From JAFDCJ01 sp049669725 (GTDB lineage: Bacteria; Desulfobacterota; Desulfobacteria; Desulfobacterales; JAFDCJ01), in contig JBATKU010000056.1 in the NCBI GenBank assembly GCA_049669725.1, positions 1-64,000 on the forward strand: a stretch of DNA of 64,000 nt. The letters run 5' to 3'. This document shows positions 16,570 through 25,535 of the stretch, one piece after another (position 1 is the first letter of the stretch; every line of letters begins with the position of its first letter). The notes under the pieces are model-generated. The model was given only the letters and a program-made list of their open reading frames with translations. It was not told the origin of the DNA and did not search any database. Both the position numbers and the translations under genes were made by a program.

Positions 16570-17975
16570 GATTTCCCTGGGTTCAGTGTCCTATTTCCGT
16601 TAAGGTTCAATACTTCTTCGCGAAAGTCTTCGCCCCGCCGGGCATAGCTGTCATACATGTCAAAACTGGCACATCCGGGCGACAGCAAAACAACATCTCC
16701 CGGGGAAGCTGCCTGGCGGGCCTGTTTGACGGCATCTGTCATGGATGTTGCCGATATTGTGGGCGTCAAATCTGCCAGGGCGCTCTGGATGAGACCTGCT
16801 GCTTTTCCCATGACGATCAGCTTTTTTATATATCGGGGAAAAATGTCCCTGAGGGATTCAAAATTACTGCCCTTATCAAGGCCTCCCATGATTAAGACCA
16901 CCGGGTTGCTGAAACATTGCACCGCTCTGATTACAGCATCCACGTTGGTTGCCTTGGAGTCATTGTAAAATTCGACATTATCTATCGTGGCAAGATATTC
17001 CAGCCGATGGGCGCCACCGTTGAAATTGTTCAGTGCTTCCTGGATGGCTGCCGGCCGGGCTCCGGCGGCAATGGCGGCCAGACCGGCCGCACAAGCGTTT
17101 TCCAGATTGTGTCGGCCCCGAAGTTTTATTTGGGATAAATCAAATGACCATTGACTGTTTCCGGTAAAATCAAGCGGCCCGGGGTCGTTTATGTGAAAGC
17201 GGATATGGCTACCGTTGATAACGGCACCATCCTCATTTTTGCTGGTTTGGGGGTAAATCAACTTTTTAATTTTCAGATCCCTGGTAAGAGATCGCACCAG
17301 CGGATCCGAGGTGTTTAATACAGCAATGTCGCTTGTTTGCTGATTTTTAAATATCCGCATTTTGGAGGCGGCATAGGCTTTGAAATCCGGATAGCGGTCC
17401 AGATGATCGACCGTGATGTTCAGCAGCACCGAAATTTTCGGTCTGAAGCGATCGATGGTGTCTAACTGGAAGCTGCTGATCTCTGCCACAATCGCGTCAG
17501 CCCTGCGGCTTTCGTCGATATAGCCGATTAATGGATTGCCGATGTTGCCGCCCACGAATACATCCAACCCGGAACGTTTGAGCATGTCGCCCAGAAGCTC
17601 GGTAGTCGTGGTTTTACCGTTGGTGCCGGTGACTGCCACGATCGGCTCCTCGATAAATCTTGAAGCCAGTTCTATTTCTCCTATGACCGCAGTGCCATTT
17701 TTCAGTGCCTGAATGACGGGGGCGATGGTGTGCGGGACCCCGGGACTCAACACGATGAGATCAGCCTCCTGAAAAGTTTTTGGCCGGTGTCGGCCCAATT
17801 CCAAAGCAATGTTCATCTGACGCAGTTCTTGCACCCGGGGTCCCAGATCTTCCCCGGCGGCGATGTCGGTCACCACGACCGCAGCACCTCTTTTCTTTAG
17901 AAAGCGGGCCAGGGCCATCCCGGTTTTACCCAGACCGACCACGGTAATATTTTTTTCAGCAAGCTCCATTTTCAA
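16566..17975 (-). CDS. murD: UDP-N-acetylmuramoylalanine--D-glutamate ligase MurD
   Basis: Adds D-Glu to UDP-MurNAc-L-Ala in the cytoplasm. The 469-residue protein opens with a Rossmann-like fold (ITVVGLGKTGMALARFL), carries the ATP loop AVTGTNGKTTTTELLGDML near residue 115, the central motif NITVDHLDRYPDF, and the C-terminal-domain motifs HRLEYLATIDNVEFYNDSKA and LSPGCASFDMY. All are diagnostic of MurD. It sits between mraY (98-bp gap) and ftsW (4-bp overlap). Confidence 0.97.
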   Translation of the reverse strand: MKMELAEKNITVVGLGKTGMALARFLKKRGAAVVVTDIAAGEDLGPRVQELRQMNIALELGRHRPKTFQEADLIVLSPGVPHTIAPVIQALKNGTAVIGEIELASRFIEEPIVAVTGTNGKTTTTELLGDMLKRSGLDVFVGGNIGNPLIGYIDESRRADAIVAEISSFQLDTIDRFRPKISVLLNITVDHLDRYPDFKAYAASKMRIFKNQQTSDIAVLNTSDPLVRSLTRDLKIKKLIYPQTSKNEDGAVINGSHIRFHINDPGPLDFTGNSQWSFDLSQIKLRGRHNLENACAAGLAAIAAGARPAAIQEALNNFNGGAHRLEYLATIDNVEFYNDSKATNVDAVIRAVQCFSNPVVLIMGGLDKGSNFESLRDIFPRYIKKLIVMGKAAGLIQSALADLTPTISATSMTDAVKQARQAASPGDVVLLSPGCASFDMYDSYARRGEDFREEVLNLNGNRTLNPGKS

Positions 17976-18073
17976 TCAATTGACCCATTTAAATTTTTCC
18001 AGTACTCCATTGCCTGACGCATAAAGCTCAGAAAGACTCATAGCTCCGATAGAGAGAGTTCCTGCGCCCTTGG

Positions 18074-19153
18074 CTATCTCAGCTTTAAGGTACTCATGGC
18101 CAGCAGGGCCAGTGCGATGGCAATTATCCAAAAGCGCACGATCACCTTTGGTTCCGGCCAGCCCTTCAATTCAAAATGATGGTGCAAGGGCGCCATTCTG
18201 AAAATTCGTTTGCCGCTGGTCATTTTAAAAAAACTGACCTGAAAAATAACGGATAAGGCCTCAATTACAAAAAGGCCGCCGACCAGCGCGAGCAATATTT
18301 CCTGTTTGGTTATGACGGCGACGGTTCCCAGAAAGGCCCCCAGTGAGAGGGAACCGACATCGCCCATAAAAATTTGCGCCGGGTAAGCGTTAAACCATAA
18401 AAAGCCAAGTCCGGCTCCGGCGATGGCGCCGCAAAAAATTGCGAGCTCCCCGCTGCCGGGCACGTAATTAATCTGCAGGTAATTGGCAATTTTGACATGA
18501 CCGGCAACATAGGCGAAAAACATATAGGTCGTTGCGGCGATAATCACCGGACCGATGGCCAGGCCATCCAGCCCGTCGGTAAGATTTACGGCGTTAGAGG
18601 CGCCGACAATGACAAAGGCTGCGAAAATGATATAGCCCCAGCCGAAATCCGGAGTAACATTTTTGAAAAAAGGTATGGTAATAGTGGTTGAAAAGTCGGG
18701 ACTGACATAAACCAGAAAACCGGCGATCAGAGCGATGATGGCCTGCAAAACCAGTTTACTGCGAACCCCCAGGCCTTTGCTTCTTTTTTTAACCAGCATC
18801 AGATAATCATCTGCAAATCCGACCAATCCATAGCCGACGACCACAAACAGGGTGATCCATACAAAAAAATTGGTCAAATCACTCCAGAGGAGAATGGAGA
18901 CCACGATGGATAAAATGATCAGCGTTCCGCCCATGGTCGGGGTGCCGGCCTTGTCAAGGTGCGTCTTGGGGCCGTCATCCCGGATATACTGTCCGATCTG
19001 CATTTCCGACAGTTTGCGGATCATCCAGGGGCCCAGCAGAAAGCAGATGAGAAATGCCGTCAAACTGGCGTAAATGGTCCTGAACGTAATGTAGCGGAAT
19101 ACGTTAAATACCGAAAATGTCGTATGCAGCGGGTATAGTAGGTGGTAGAGCAT
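18074..19153 (-). CDS. mraY: Phospho-MurNAc-pentapeptide transferase MraY
   Basis: Transfers phospho-MurNAc-pentapeptide to undecaprenyl phosphate to give lipid I, in the inner membrane. The 359-residue protein has ten predicted helices and all catalytic motifs: the Asp pair in VGFADDYLMLVKKRSKG, NAVNLTDGLDGLA, and FMGDVGSLSLGAFLG. The MraY-specific His loop MAPLHHHFELKGW is near residue 325. The start codon directly abuts a block of TTTAGGCA-type repeats, so the ribosome site is weak and lies inside the repeat. Confidence 0.97.
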   Translation of the reverse strand: MLYHLLYPLHTTFSVFNVFRYITFRTIYASLTAFLICFLLGPWMIRKLSEMQIGQYIRDDGPKTHLDKAGTPTMGGTLIILSIVVSILLWSDLTNFFVWITLFVVVGYGLVGFADDYLMLVKKRSKGLGVRSKLVLQAIIALIAGFLVYVSPDFSTTITIPFFKNVTPDFGWGYIIFAAFVIVGASNAVNLTDGLDGLAIGPVIIAATTYMFFAYVAGHVKIANYLQINYVPGSGELAIFCGAIAGAGLGFLWFNAYPAQIFMGDVGSLSLGAFLGTVAVITKQEILLALVGGLFVIEALSVIFQVSFFKMTSGKRIFRMAPLHHHFELKGWPEPKVIVRFWIIAIALALLAMSTLKLR

Positions 19154-19250
19154 TTTAATGCCTAAATTGCCTAAATTGTCTAAAATGCCTAAAATTAAGG
19201 ATGTTAATCATTTGTATTAAACGAATCACCAATAACTAATAACAATTAAC
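19151..19250. repeat. Word-like repeats in the murF-mraY spacer
   Basis: 19151-19197 consists of TGCCTAAAT and TAAAATGCC words, the reverse complement of the TTTTAGGCA family at 10530-10568. 19226-19250 consists of ACCAATAACTAATAACAAT words, the reverse complement of the GGTTATT family. No gene is encoded between mraY and murF. Confidence 0.7.
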
Positions 19251-19260
19251 CTTTTTTCTC

Positions 19261-19290
19261 TCCCGTGGGAGCGGCTTTTAGCCGCGAGTA
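19261..19290. repeat. REP-like hairpin between murF and mraY
   Basis: GTGGGAGCGGCTTTTAGCCG contains a perfect hairpin, GCGGCT (19271-19276) and AGCCGC (19280-19285), with a 3-base loop. The sequence resembles the short GTGGGAGCGG...-type REP palindromes known from pseudomonads and other genomes. It is followed by another GGTTAAT-family block at 19304-19339. Confidence 0.6.
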
Positions 19291-19334
19291 AAATCGATAA
19301 TTTCCATTAACCATTTACGAATAACAGATAACGA

Positions 19335-20765
19335 TTAACTTTTCTTCTCTTGGGCCCACTGTTTAAGGCCATCGACCACCATTTCCATTCCCATCCCCCG
19401 TGAACCTTTCACCAAGACCCAATCGCCAGGCTGCAGCCAGCCTTTCAAGTCTTCTATGATCTCCTCGCGGGAACCTGTTATTGTGTTCGCCGCCGGTATG
19501 CCTTCTTTTTGAGCGCCGGCAGCCACTGCGGCGGCATGCTCACCACTGGCATATAACCGATCAACCTTGGCGCGGGCGGCCAGGGCACCGACTTGACTGT
19601 GCAGTTCCGGGGCCTGGGCGCCGAGCTCAAGCATATCGCCTGCCACAAAAATTCCGCGGCCGCCGGCCCGCATCTGTTGAAGGGTTGCCAGAGCGGCCTT
19701 CATCGATTCCGGATTAGCGTTATAGGTGTCATCAATCATATTGACGCCGTTGGGCAGATGAAAGATATTCATTCTCCCTGAAATCGGCCTGAAGCTTTCT
19801 ATACCGGCTTTAACCGATGTAGCGGAGATGCCCAGCAGGTATCCTACGGCGGCAGCCGCCAGGGCATTGGAAATCATATAGTGACCGGGAGACTTCAGCT
19901 GAATGGAAAGGCGTTCCCGGCCCAATTTCAGTAAAAAAGAGATTGTCTGATCATCTTCTGCAATTTCTTCCGCCCGGATCGTTGCGTCCGGTGACCGACC
20001 GTAAAGCAGCACCTCATGTTGTGTTTCCCGGGCCAGCTGCAACACCCGCTGATCGTCGGCATTAAGAACGGCTTTGCCCTCCCGGCCGAGGCTTTTGATC
20101 AGATCGCCTTTTTCCCGCATGACCCCGTCCAGGGATCCCAGTCCTTTCAGATGGGCCGGGCCGATATTGGTGATCACCCCGATATCCGGCGAGCATATTT
20201 CGGCCAATCTTGCGATTTCCCCGGGTTTGTTTGTGCCCAGTTCGACCACCGCCCACTGATGGTCGGACGACAGTCCCAGAAGGGTTAACGGCAATCCGAT
20301 TTCGTTATTAAAATTTCCGGCGGTTGCCAGTGCGCTGAACTGGCGGGCCACAACACCGGCGGTCAATTTGCGGGTAGTCGTTTTCCCGTTTGACCCGGTA
20401 ATGGCCACCACTGAAACCTTGGCACGCCGGCGGTTAAATGCCGCCAGGTCTCCCAGCGCCCTGGTTGTGTCTGCAACTGCGATGCACGCAACATTTTTTG
20501 CTTCCCAGGCTGTTACGGGAAGTTGCTCAGCCTTTTGACGGCCAATCACCAGACCGCGCACACCCTGATCGACCACCGCAGAGGCAAACCCATGCCCATC
20601 ATGACTTTCCCCGACAATGGCCAAAAAGATATCCTTAGGAGAAATTTCTCGCGAGTCAATGCCAACCCGTGAAAACGGACGACGCAGATCTCCACACAAA
20701 AGCTCCCCGCGGGTGGCTTCAATGATTTCTTGGGTTGTCCAGGGTATGGGTTGTTGGTCTTTCAT
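19335..20765 (-). CDS. murF: UDP-MurNAc-tripeptide--D-alanyl-D-alanine ligase MurF
   Basis: Completes the cytoplasmic muropeptide by adding D-Ala-D-Ala. The 476-residue protein has the N-terminal uridine-domain stretch FSRVGIDSREISPKDIFLAI, the ATP loop AITGSNGKTTTRKLTAGVV near residue 120, ITNIGPAHLKGLGSLDGV, and the C-terminal MIDDTYNANPESMKAAL and VAGDMLELG motifs that identify MurF. It starts 10 bp after the murE stop. Confidence 0.97.
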   Translation of the reverse strand: MKDQQPIPWTTQEIIEATRGELLCGDLRRPFSRVGIDSREISPKDIFLAIVGESHDGHGFASAVVDQGVRGLVIGRQKAEQLPVTAWEAKNVACIAVADTTRALGDLAAFNRRRAKVSVVAITGSNGKTTTRKLTAGVVARQFSALATAGNFNNEIGLPLTLLGLSSDHQWAVVELGTNKPGEIARLAEICSPDIGVITNIGPAHLKGLGSLDGVMREKGDLIKSLGREGKAVLNADDQRVLQLARETQHEVLLYGRSPDATIRAEEIAEDDQTISFLLKLGRERLSIQLKSPGHYMISNALAAAAVGYLLGISATSVKAGIESFRPISGRMNIFHLPNGVNMIDDTYNANPESMKAALATLQQMRAGGRGIFVAGDMLELGAQAPELHSQVGALAARAKVDRLYASGEHAAAVAAGAQKEGIPAANTITGSREEIIEDLKGWLQPGDWVLVKGSRGMGMEMVVDGLKQWAQEKKS

Positions 20766-20775
20766 TATTTATTGC

Positions 20776-22419
20776 TCATTTAGAATTCAACTCGTGGAGT
20801 ACCTTCCTGGCTTCCTCTCGATCATCAAAATCTATAGTGGCATTCCCCAATATCTGATAGGTCTCGTGGCCCTTGCCGGCAATCAGTACGGCATCATCCC
20901 GTCGGGATGCTTTTATTCCCAGCTCAATGGCACGCCGGCGATCAGGTTCGATCACAAATCCCTTTTTTTCGAAGCCAGCCTCCAGATCCCGGCCCGAATA
21001 TTCAATCCCATTGGCCTGTCTGGCTCCCGGCAAGATCTGTTCGATGATAGCCAGCGGATCTTCGGAGCGGGGATTGTCGGAGGTGACAACGGACAGGTCG
21101 CACAGTCGCGTGACGATCTCCCCCATCAGCGGTCGTTTTTTTTTGTCCCGGTCGCCGCCACATCCAAACACGCAAATGATGCGGGCCGGGGCAATTTCTT
21201 TTATAGCCGACACCGCATTGTCAAGGGCATCCGGTGTATGGGCATAGTCCACGTAGACAAATCTCCCGCTATTATTGGCAATACTCTCAAGGCGGCCGGG
21301 TATGGCTGACAATCCCTCAATGCCGGCCTTAATGGCCGACGGTGCTATCTTCAGCGCCGCTGCCGCTCCGACAGCACTGAGGATGTTTTCCACATTGTGG
21401 ACCCCCGCGAGGGGAGTTTTGAAATCAAAACTCCCCTCCGGGGTGGCAACCTTCCCTGCGGTGCCAATCAGTTTACACTGGTAGTTTTCAGCTTTAATGG
21501 CACAACCAGCGTTCGATCCGGTTGTGATAACGGGCATGGGCAGGCTATCGGCCAACTCCTTGCCCCGGGGATCATCGCAATTGATCACCGCAACCGCCCT
21601 GTCTTTTTTGGGCCCCTGAGCGAGGTATTCGGTAAACAGCCGTCTTTTGCTTGACCAGTAGGATTGCATGTCGCCGTGAAAGTCGAGATGGTCCTGGCTT
21701 AAATTTGTAAAAACAGCCACATCAAACCAGCAGCTCCTAACTCGGTAAAGATCCATTGCATGGGAGGAGGCTTCCATGACAACATGGGTGACACCCTCGC
21801 TTAGCATTTGTGCCAGAATTCTCTGAAGATCCAAGGATTCCGGCGTTGTCATCGGGTTGCTGAAAGTTTTAGCTCCATAACGATAATTGATGGTGCCGAT
21901 GACCCCGGTTTTTAAGCCGGCCCGCAACAGGATGCTTTCGATTAAATAGGCCACGGTGGTCTTACCGTTTGTTCCGGTTATCCCGATCAGGGTCATACTC
22001 TCTGAGGGACTGCCGTAGAACCGGGCCGATAGATCGGCCATGGCCTTGCGGCTATCAGACACCCGGATAATAATCGGCTGACTTTGCTCCGATTGGGCCA
22101 GGCATTTTATTAGGTAGGGCTGAGGAGGCTCTTTTTGAACGACAATTGCAGCGGCTCCTTTTTGCAAAGCCTGATGCATAAAATCATGACCGTCGGCAGT
22201 TTGACCCTCGATGGCCACAAACATGCCAGCCGGTTGAACCTCCTGGGCCCTGTAATGAATTGAATCAATATCCAAATCCGGCAGGTTCGCATGGTGCCTG
22301 GCGCCTAGCGCATAGGGTTCATCTTTATTGTCGCGCTTGGCGCTCTGCCCTGTGTGCTCTGGCTGTAAGGCAATTGCGCTAATTGGATCTATGGCTTTAA
22401 GCAGTGTCGAAAGCTTCAC
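20776..22419 (-). CDS. murE: UDP-MurNAc-L-Ala-D-Glu ligase MurE (meso-DAP type)
   Basis: Adds the third residue of the stem peptide. The 547-residue protein carries the ATP loop GITGTNGKTTVAYLIE, the central TNLSQDHLDFHGDMQSYW (the Lys carbamylation region follows), and near residue 435 the motif TSDNPRSEDP. In characterised MurE enzymes DNPR marks meso-diaminopimelate ligases, whereas lysine enzymes have DNPA. A 40-residue segment near the N-terminus (QPEHTGQSAKRDNKDEPYA) is longer than in most homologues. The start overlaps the ftsI stop by 4 bp. Confidence 0.96.
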   Translation of the reverse strand: MKLSTLLKAIDPISAIALQPEHTGQSAKRDNKDEPYALGARHHANLPDLDIDSIHYRAQEVQPAGMFVAIEGQTADGHDFMHQALQKGAAAIVVQKEPPQPYLIKCLAQSEQSQPIIIRVSDSRKAMADLSARFYGSPSESMTLIGITGTNGKTTVAYLIESILLRAGLKTGVIGTINYRYGAKTFSNPMTTPESLDLQRILAQMLSEGVTHVVMEASSHAMDLYRVRSCWFDVAVFTNLSQDHLDFHGDMQSYWSSKRRLFTEYLAQGPKKDRAVAVINCDDPRGKELADSLPMPVITTGSNAGCAIKAENYQCKLIGTAGKVATPEGSFDFKTPLAGVHNVENILSAVGAAAALKIAPSAIKAGIEGLSAIPGRLESIANNSGRFVYVDYAHTPDALDNAVSAIKEIAPARIICVFGCGGDRDKKKRPLMGEIVTRLCDLSVVTSDNPRSEDPLAIIEQILPGARQANGIEYSGRDLEAGFEKKGFVIEPDRRRAIELGIKASRRDDAVLIAGKGHETYQILGNATIDFDDREEARKVLHELNSK

Positions 22420-24140
22420 CCTTTGGCTCCATCGTCCCGGGATACCCTGAGTTTGGTTGTGCCGTCATCGGGGGGCACATTCAAATAGTTAAGGGTTTGC
22501 TGGGCAATTTGTCTAAATACCGGGGCTGCTACAATGCCGCCGTAATATTCACCCTGGGGCTCATCAATGATCACCAGAACCGTAATCTCCGCATTGTCGG
22601 CGGGTGCAAAACCGACAAAGGAGGCCATATGCTTGGTTTTGTCATATTGACCGTTTTCATCGAGTTTGCGCGCGGTGCCGGTCTTGCCACCGGCGGTATA
22701 TCCGTCAAGGGCAGCATTTACACCAGTGCCGCCTGTGGTGATGACCGTCTTTAAAATATTTTTGACGATGGTGGCCGTTCGGGCGGATATGGCCCTTCGA
22801 ACCTTTTGCGGTTTGAATATGTTTACGAGGTTACCGTTTGGATCAACAATTTCTCGCACCAGAAACGGTTTCATTAGATTGCCACCGTTGGCGATGGCAG
22901 ATACCGCCGTAATCAACTGAATGGCCGAAGCGGAAATACCATGGCCGAAGGAAATAGAACCGGTGTCTATCTTCGACCAGGTTGAATAAGGGGAGAGGCT
23001 GCCGGTCGCTTCACCGGGGGACTCTATCCCTGTTTTTTGTCCGAAGCCAAAATCGCTATAGGTACGGTGAAGTTTTTTGGCCCCCACCTCCTGGCCGATT
23101 TTTACCGCCCCGATGTTACTTGAATATTTGACGATTTGCTGCAGTGACAACCAGGCGTGTTTGTGGCTGTCATGCACCACATTTTTACCGATTCTATAGG
23201 CGCCGTTTTCGCAGAAAAAAATCTGGTTAGGCGAGATCTTGCCATGCTCCAGGGCGGCGGCGGCACTGAATATTTTCATGGTAGAGCCGGGTTCAAAAGT
23301 GTCGGTTAAGGCCCGGTTGCGCCAGATAGATTTTTCGAAGTCCGCATAAGAATTCGGATTGTAAAACGGATAATGGGCCAGTGCCAGTACGGCGCCGGTT
23401 TGCGGGTTCATGACGAGCGCCAGCCCCGAGAGCGCTGAATTTTCTTCAACTGCTTCCTTCAATGCGCTTTCGGCAATATACTGAATGGTATTGTCAATGG
23501 TCAGGACCAGGTTATGGCCGCTGGTATCCGTCGACTGCCCGGTCCCGGAACTGAATCCATTGCCCAGGGCGTCTTTGAACACCTTATAATTTATATCAGC
23601 TCCTTTGAGATACTGATTGTAATAAAATTCGATGCCTTCCAGACCGGCACCGTCTATTCCGGAGAATCCCAGGACCTGGGCTGCCAGGGTGGTGTGCGGG
23701 TAAAACCGGTTATATTCTGTCACGAACTCAATGCCGGGTGTCTCAAGGTCTTTAACCGCGGTGGTTTCCTTGGCGGTAGACTGGCGCTTGATCCAGACAA
23801 ATGATTTTTTGCTGGCCAGTTTACTTTGAAGGCTGCGGGCATCAAGATTTAAAACCCTGGCCAGGGCTTTGGCGGTGGCTCCGGGGTTTTCCACTTGGGC
23901 CGGATAGGCGGCAATTGACGTCACGTTTATACTGACGGCCATTTCACTCAAGTTGCGGTCATAAATAATGCCGCGCTGGCCGGGTGTTGTTAATGATTTT
24001 TCGTACTGGTCGGATGCCTTCTGTGACAACCAGGTGCTGCGGTATACCTGCAGATGAACCGCCTTGGCGGCGATGACCGCGAACGCTGCAATAAAGATGA
24101 TGCCGACCAGTAGAATTCGAAATTTGATATATTTATCCAT
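22416..24140 (-). CDS. ftsI: Septal transpeptidase FtsI / PBP3-like
   Basis: Class B penicillin-binding protein that cross-links septal peptidoglycan. The 574-residue protein has an N-terminal membrane anchor (residues 8-28) and a pedestal domain with RGIIYDRNLSEMAVS. The transpeptidase motifs are S286-T-M-K289, S340-S-N342 and K486-T-G488, all intact. No PASTA domain is present. The C-terminus ends shortly after the VVAAPVFRQIAQQTL segment. It lies 6 bp after ftsL and overlaps murE, as usual in the dcw cluster. Confidence 0.96.
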   Translation of the reverse strand: MDKYIKFRILLVGIIFIAAFAVIAAKAVHLQVYRSTWLSQKASDQYEKSLTTPGQRGIIYDRNLSEMAVSINVTSIAAYPAQVENPGATAKALARVLNLDARSLQSKLASKKSFVWIKRQSTAKETTAVKDLETPGIEFVTEYNRFYPHTTLAAQVLGFSGIDGAGLEGIEFYYNQYLKGADINYKVFKDALGNGFSSGTGQSTDTSGHNLVLTIDNTIQYIAESALKEAVEENSALSGLALVMNPQTGAVLALAHYPFYNPNSYADFEKSIWRNRALTDTFEPGSTMKIFSAAAALEHGKISPNQIFFCENGAYRIGKNVVHDSHKHAWLSLQQIVKYSSNIGAVKIGQEVGAKKLHRTYSDFGFGQKTGIESPGEATGSLSPYSTWSKIDTGSISFGHGISASAIQLITAVSAIANGGNLMKPFLVREIVDPNGNLVNIFKPQKVRRAISARTATIVKNILKTVITTGGTGVNAALDGYTAGGKTGTARKLDENGQYDKTKHMASFVGFAPADNAEITVLVIIDEPQGEYYGGIVAAPVFRQIAQQTLNYLNVPPDDGTTKLRVSRDDGAKG

Positions 24141-24146
24141 TTATAT

Positions 24147-24443
24147 TTAAGGTATTACGATTGTCTGTTTCGGTGTCGGTGTAACCAGGCCCAACTGGGT
24201 TCGGGCAATTTTTGCGATCCGCTGGGGCGACTTCAGACGCGCCAGTTCGATTTTCAGATTATCCTGCATGGCCGACAGCTTTTGTGTCTTGGTGGTTTGT
24301 TCCTGGATTTCATATTTGACGCGCACATATTGCACACGGCACCAGGTATAAAAAAGCAGTTCGGCCATGAAGGCGAACATTAACAACAGACAGGCAACGG
24401 TCACTTTAGGGTTGCGCTGTTTGCGCTTCTTGGGTTTCTTCAT
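24147..24443 (-). CDS. ftsL: Cell division protein FtsL
   Basis: Small bitopic divisome protein that forms a coiled coil with FtsB and binds FtsQ and FtsI. From the ATG at 24443 it has 98 residues: a basic start (MKKPKKRKQRNPKV), one membrane helix at about 14-34, and a heptad-like segment (EIQEQTTKTQKLSAMQDNLKIEL) ending in the typical ARLKSPQRIAKIARTQLGL. A GTG five codons upstream at 24458 would lie inside a dispersed repeat, so the ATG is preferred. Neither start has a strong ribosome site. Identity rests on the architecture and position between rsmH and ftsI, since FtsL sequences diverge widely. Confidence 0.88.
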   Translation of the reverse strand: MKKPKKRKQRNPKVTVACLLLMFAFMAELLFYTWCRVQYVRVKYEIQEQTTKTQKLSAMQDNLKIELARLKSPQRIAKIARTQLGLVTPTPKQTIVIP

Positions 24444-24452
24444 AATTATTTT

Positions 24453-24590
24453 GGACACGGATTTTCACAGATACACACAGATAAAGATATAATATTTAAA
24501 GGAACCAAAATTTTAGAATTGGGTTGCATAAATTTTCTTTAACCTTTGACAATTTGAATATCCTGTTAATCCGTGTTTATCTGTGTCCCA
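24453..24590. repeat. GTGTTTATCTGTGTCC-type dispersed repeat, two inverted copies
   Basis: GGACACGGATTTTCACAGAT at 24453-24472 and, in the opposite orientation, the reverse of GGACACAGATAAACACGGAT at 24571-24588 flank the gap between rsmH and ftsL. Between them is AT-rich sequence without a gene. Similar GGACACAGAT... words are familiar from intergenic regions of unrelated environmental bacteria; I cannot verify that here. Confidence 0.65.
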
Positions 24591-24592
24591 AT

Positions 24593-25531
24593 TTATAATT
24601 TTTCTGCCGCACGCAATCGGGTACTGCGGGCCATGGGGTTGGCGGCAATTTCTTCTTCGGTCGGACGCGCCACCCTTTTGGTCAGAATGCGCAGCTGTGG
24701 TTTCTGGCCGCAAACACACTGCGGCAGTTGCGGTGCGCAGGTGCATCCTTTTTCCAGGGCTTTTATTCGCTGTTTGACGATGCGGTCTTCAAGAGAATGA
24801 AACGACAGCACGCACAGCCGACCGCCGGGCTTTAATGAATCCACCGCCTGCTCCAAAAAGGTCTCAAGCCTTTCCAACTCCCTGTTGACCGCAATGCGCA
24901 GCGCCATAAACACCCGGGTGGCGGGATGGATTTTTTGTTTGGATGCGGCCTTGGCCGGGATCGAATCGATGATGATTTGCGCCAGCTGTTTGCTGGTTCG
25001 AATCTTTTCCCGGTGTCGAATTCTGGCAATATTTTTTGCGATTTGTTTGGCCCGGCGTTCCTCGCCGTATTCCCTAAAAAGTTTCTGCAATTCCTGCTGC
25101 GATAAATTGTTGACGAGTTGTTCCGCTGTTTGCCGTGATTGAATATCCATCCGCATGTCCAATGGTTCATCTTTTCTAAAGCTAAATCCTCTGCCGCTGT
25201 CTTCAATTTGATGCTGCGATAATCCCAGGTCCAGCAGGATACCGTCGACGGCATCAATCTCTAATTGTTTTAAGAATTCTGGAAGAAGGTCAAAATTGCC
25301 GTGAAAAAGGTGGATACTTGACGAATATTTTTTAAGGACTGTTTCAGCGTTGGAGATGGCGTCAATGTCTTGATCAATTCCGATCAACGTTCCGCCGGGA
25401 GAAATTTTCTCACAAATCGCCCGGGCATGGCCGCAACCGCCCAGGGTACCATCGACATAGACGCTGCCGGGCCGGCAATTCAGGTAATTGACCACCTCGT
25501 TCAACATTGCAGGGATATGTCGGTATGACAT
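24593..25531 (-). CDS. rsmH: 16S rRNA (cytosine-1402-N4) methyltransferase RsmH
   Basis: SAM-dependent methyltransferase that modifies C1402 in the ribosomal P site. The 312-residue protein starts MSYRHIPAMLNEVV, has the SAM-binding loop VDGTLGGCGHARAIC, the motif ILLDLGLSQHQIEDSGRGFS, and the C-terminal LCVLSFHSLEDRIVKQ that is diagnostic for RsmH (MraW). It lies 4 bp after mraZ and is the second gene of the dcw cluster, its near-universal position. Confidence 0.97.
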   Translation of the reverse strand: MSYRHIPAMLNEVVNYLNCRPGSVYVDGTLGGCGHARAICEKISPGGTLIGIDQDIDAISNAETVLKKYSSSIHLFHGNFDLLPEFLKQLEIDAVDGILLDLGLSQHQIEDSGRGFSFRKDEPLDMRMDIQSRQTAEQLVNNLSQQELQKLFREYGEERRAKQIAKNIARIRHREKIRTSKQLAQIIIDSIPAKAASKQKIHPATRVFMALRIAVNRELERLETFLEQAVDSLKPGGRLCVLSFHSLEDRIVKQRIKALEKGCTCAPQLPQCVCGQKPQLRILTKRVARPTEEEIAANPMARSTRLRAAEKL

Positions 25532-25535
25532 AAAA

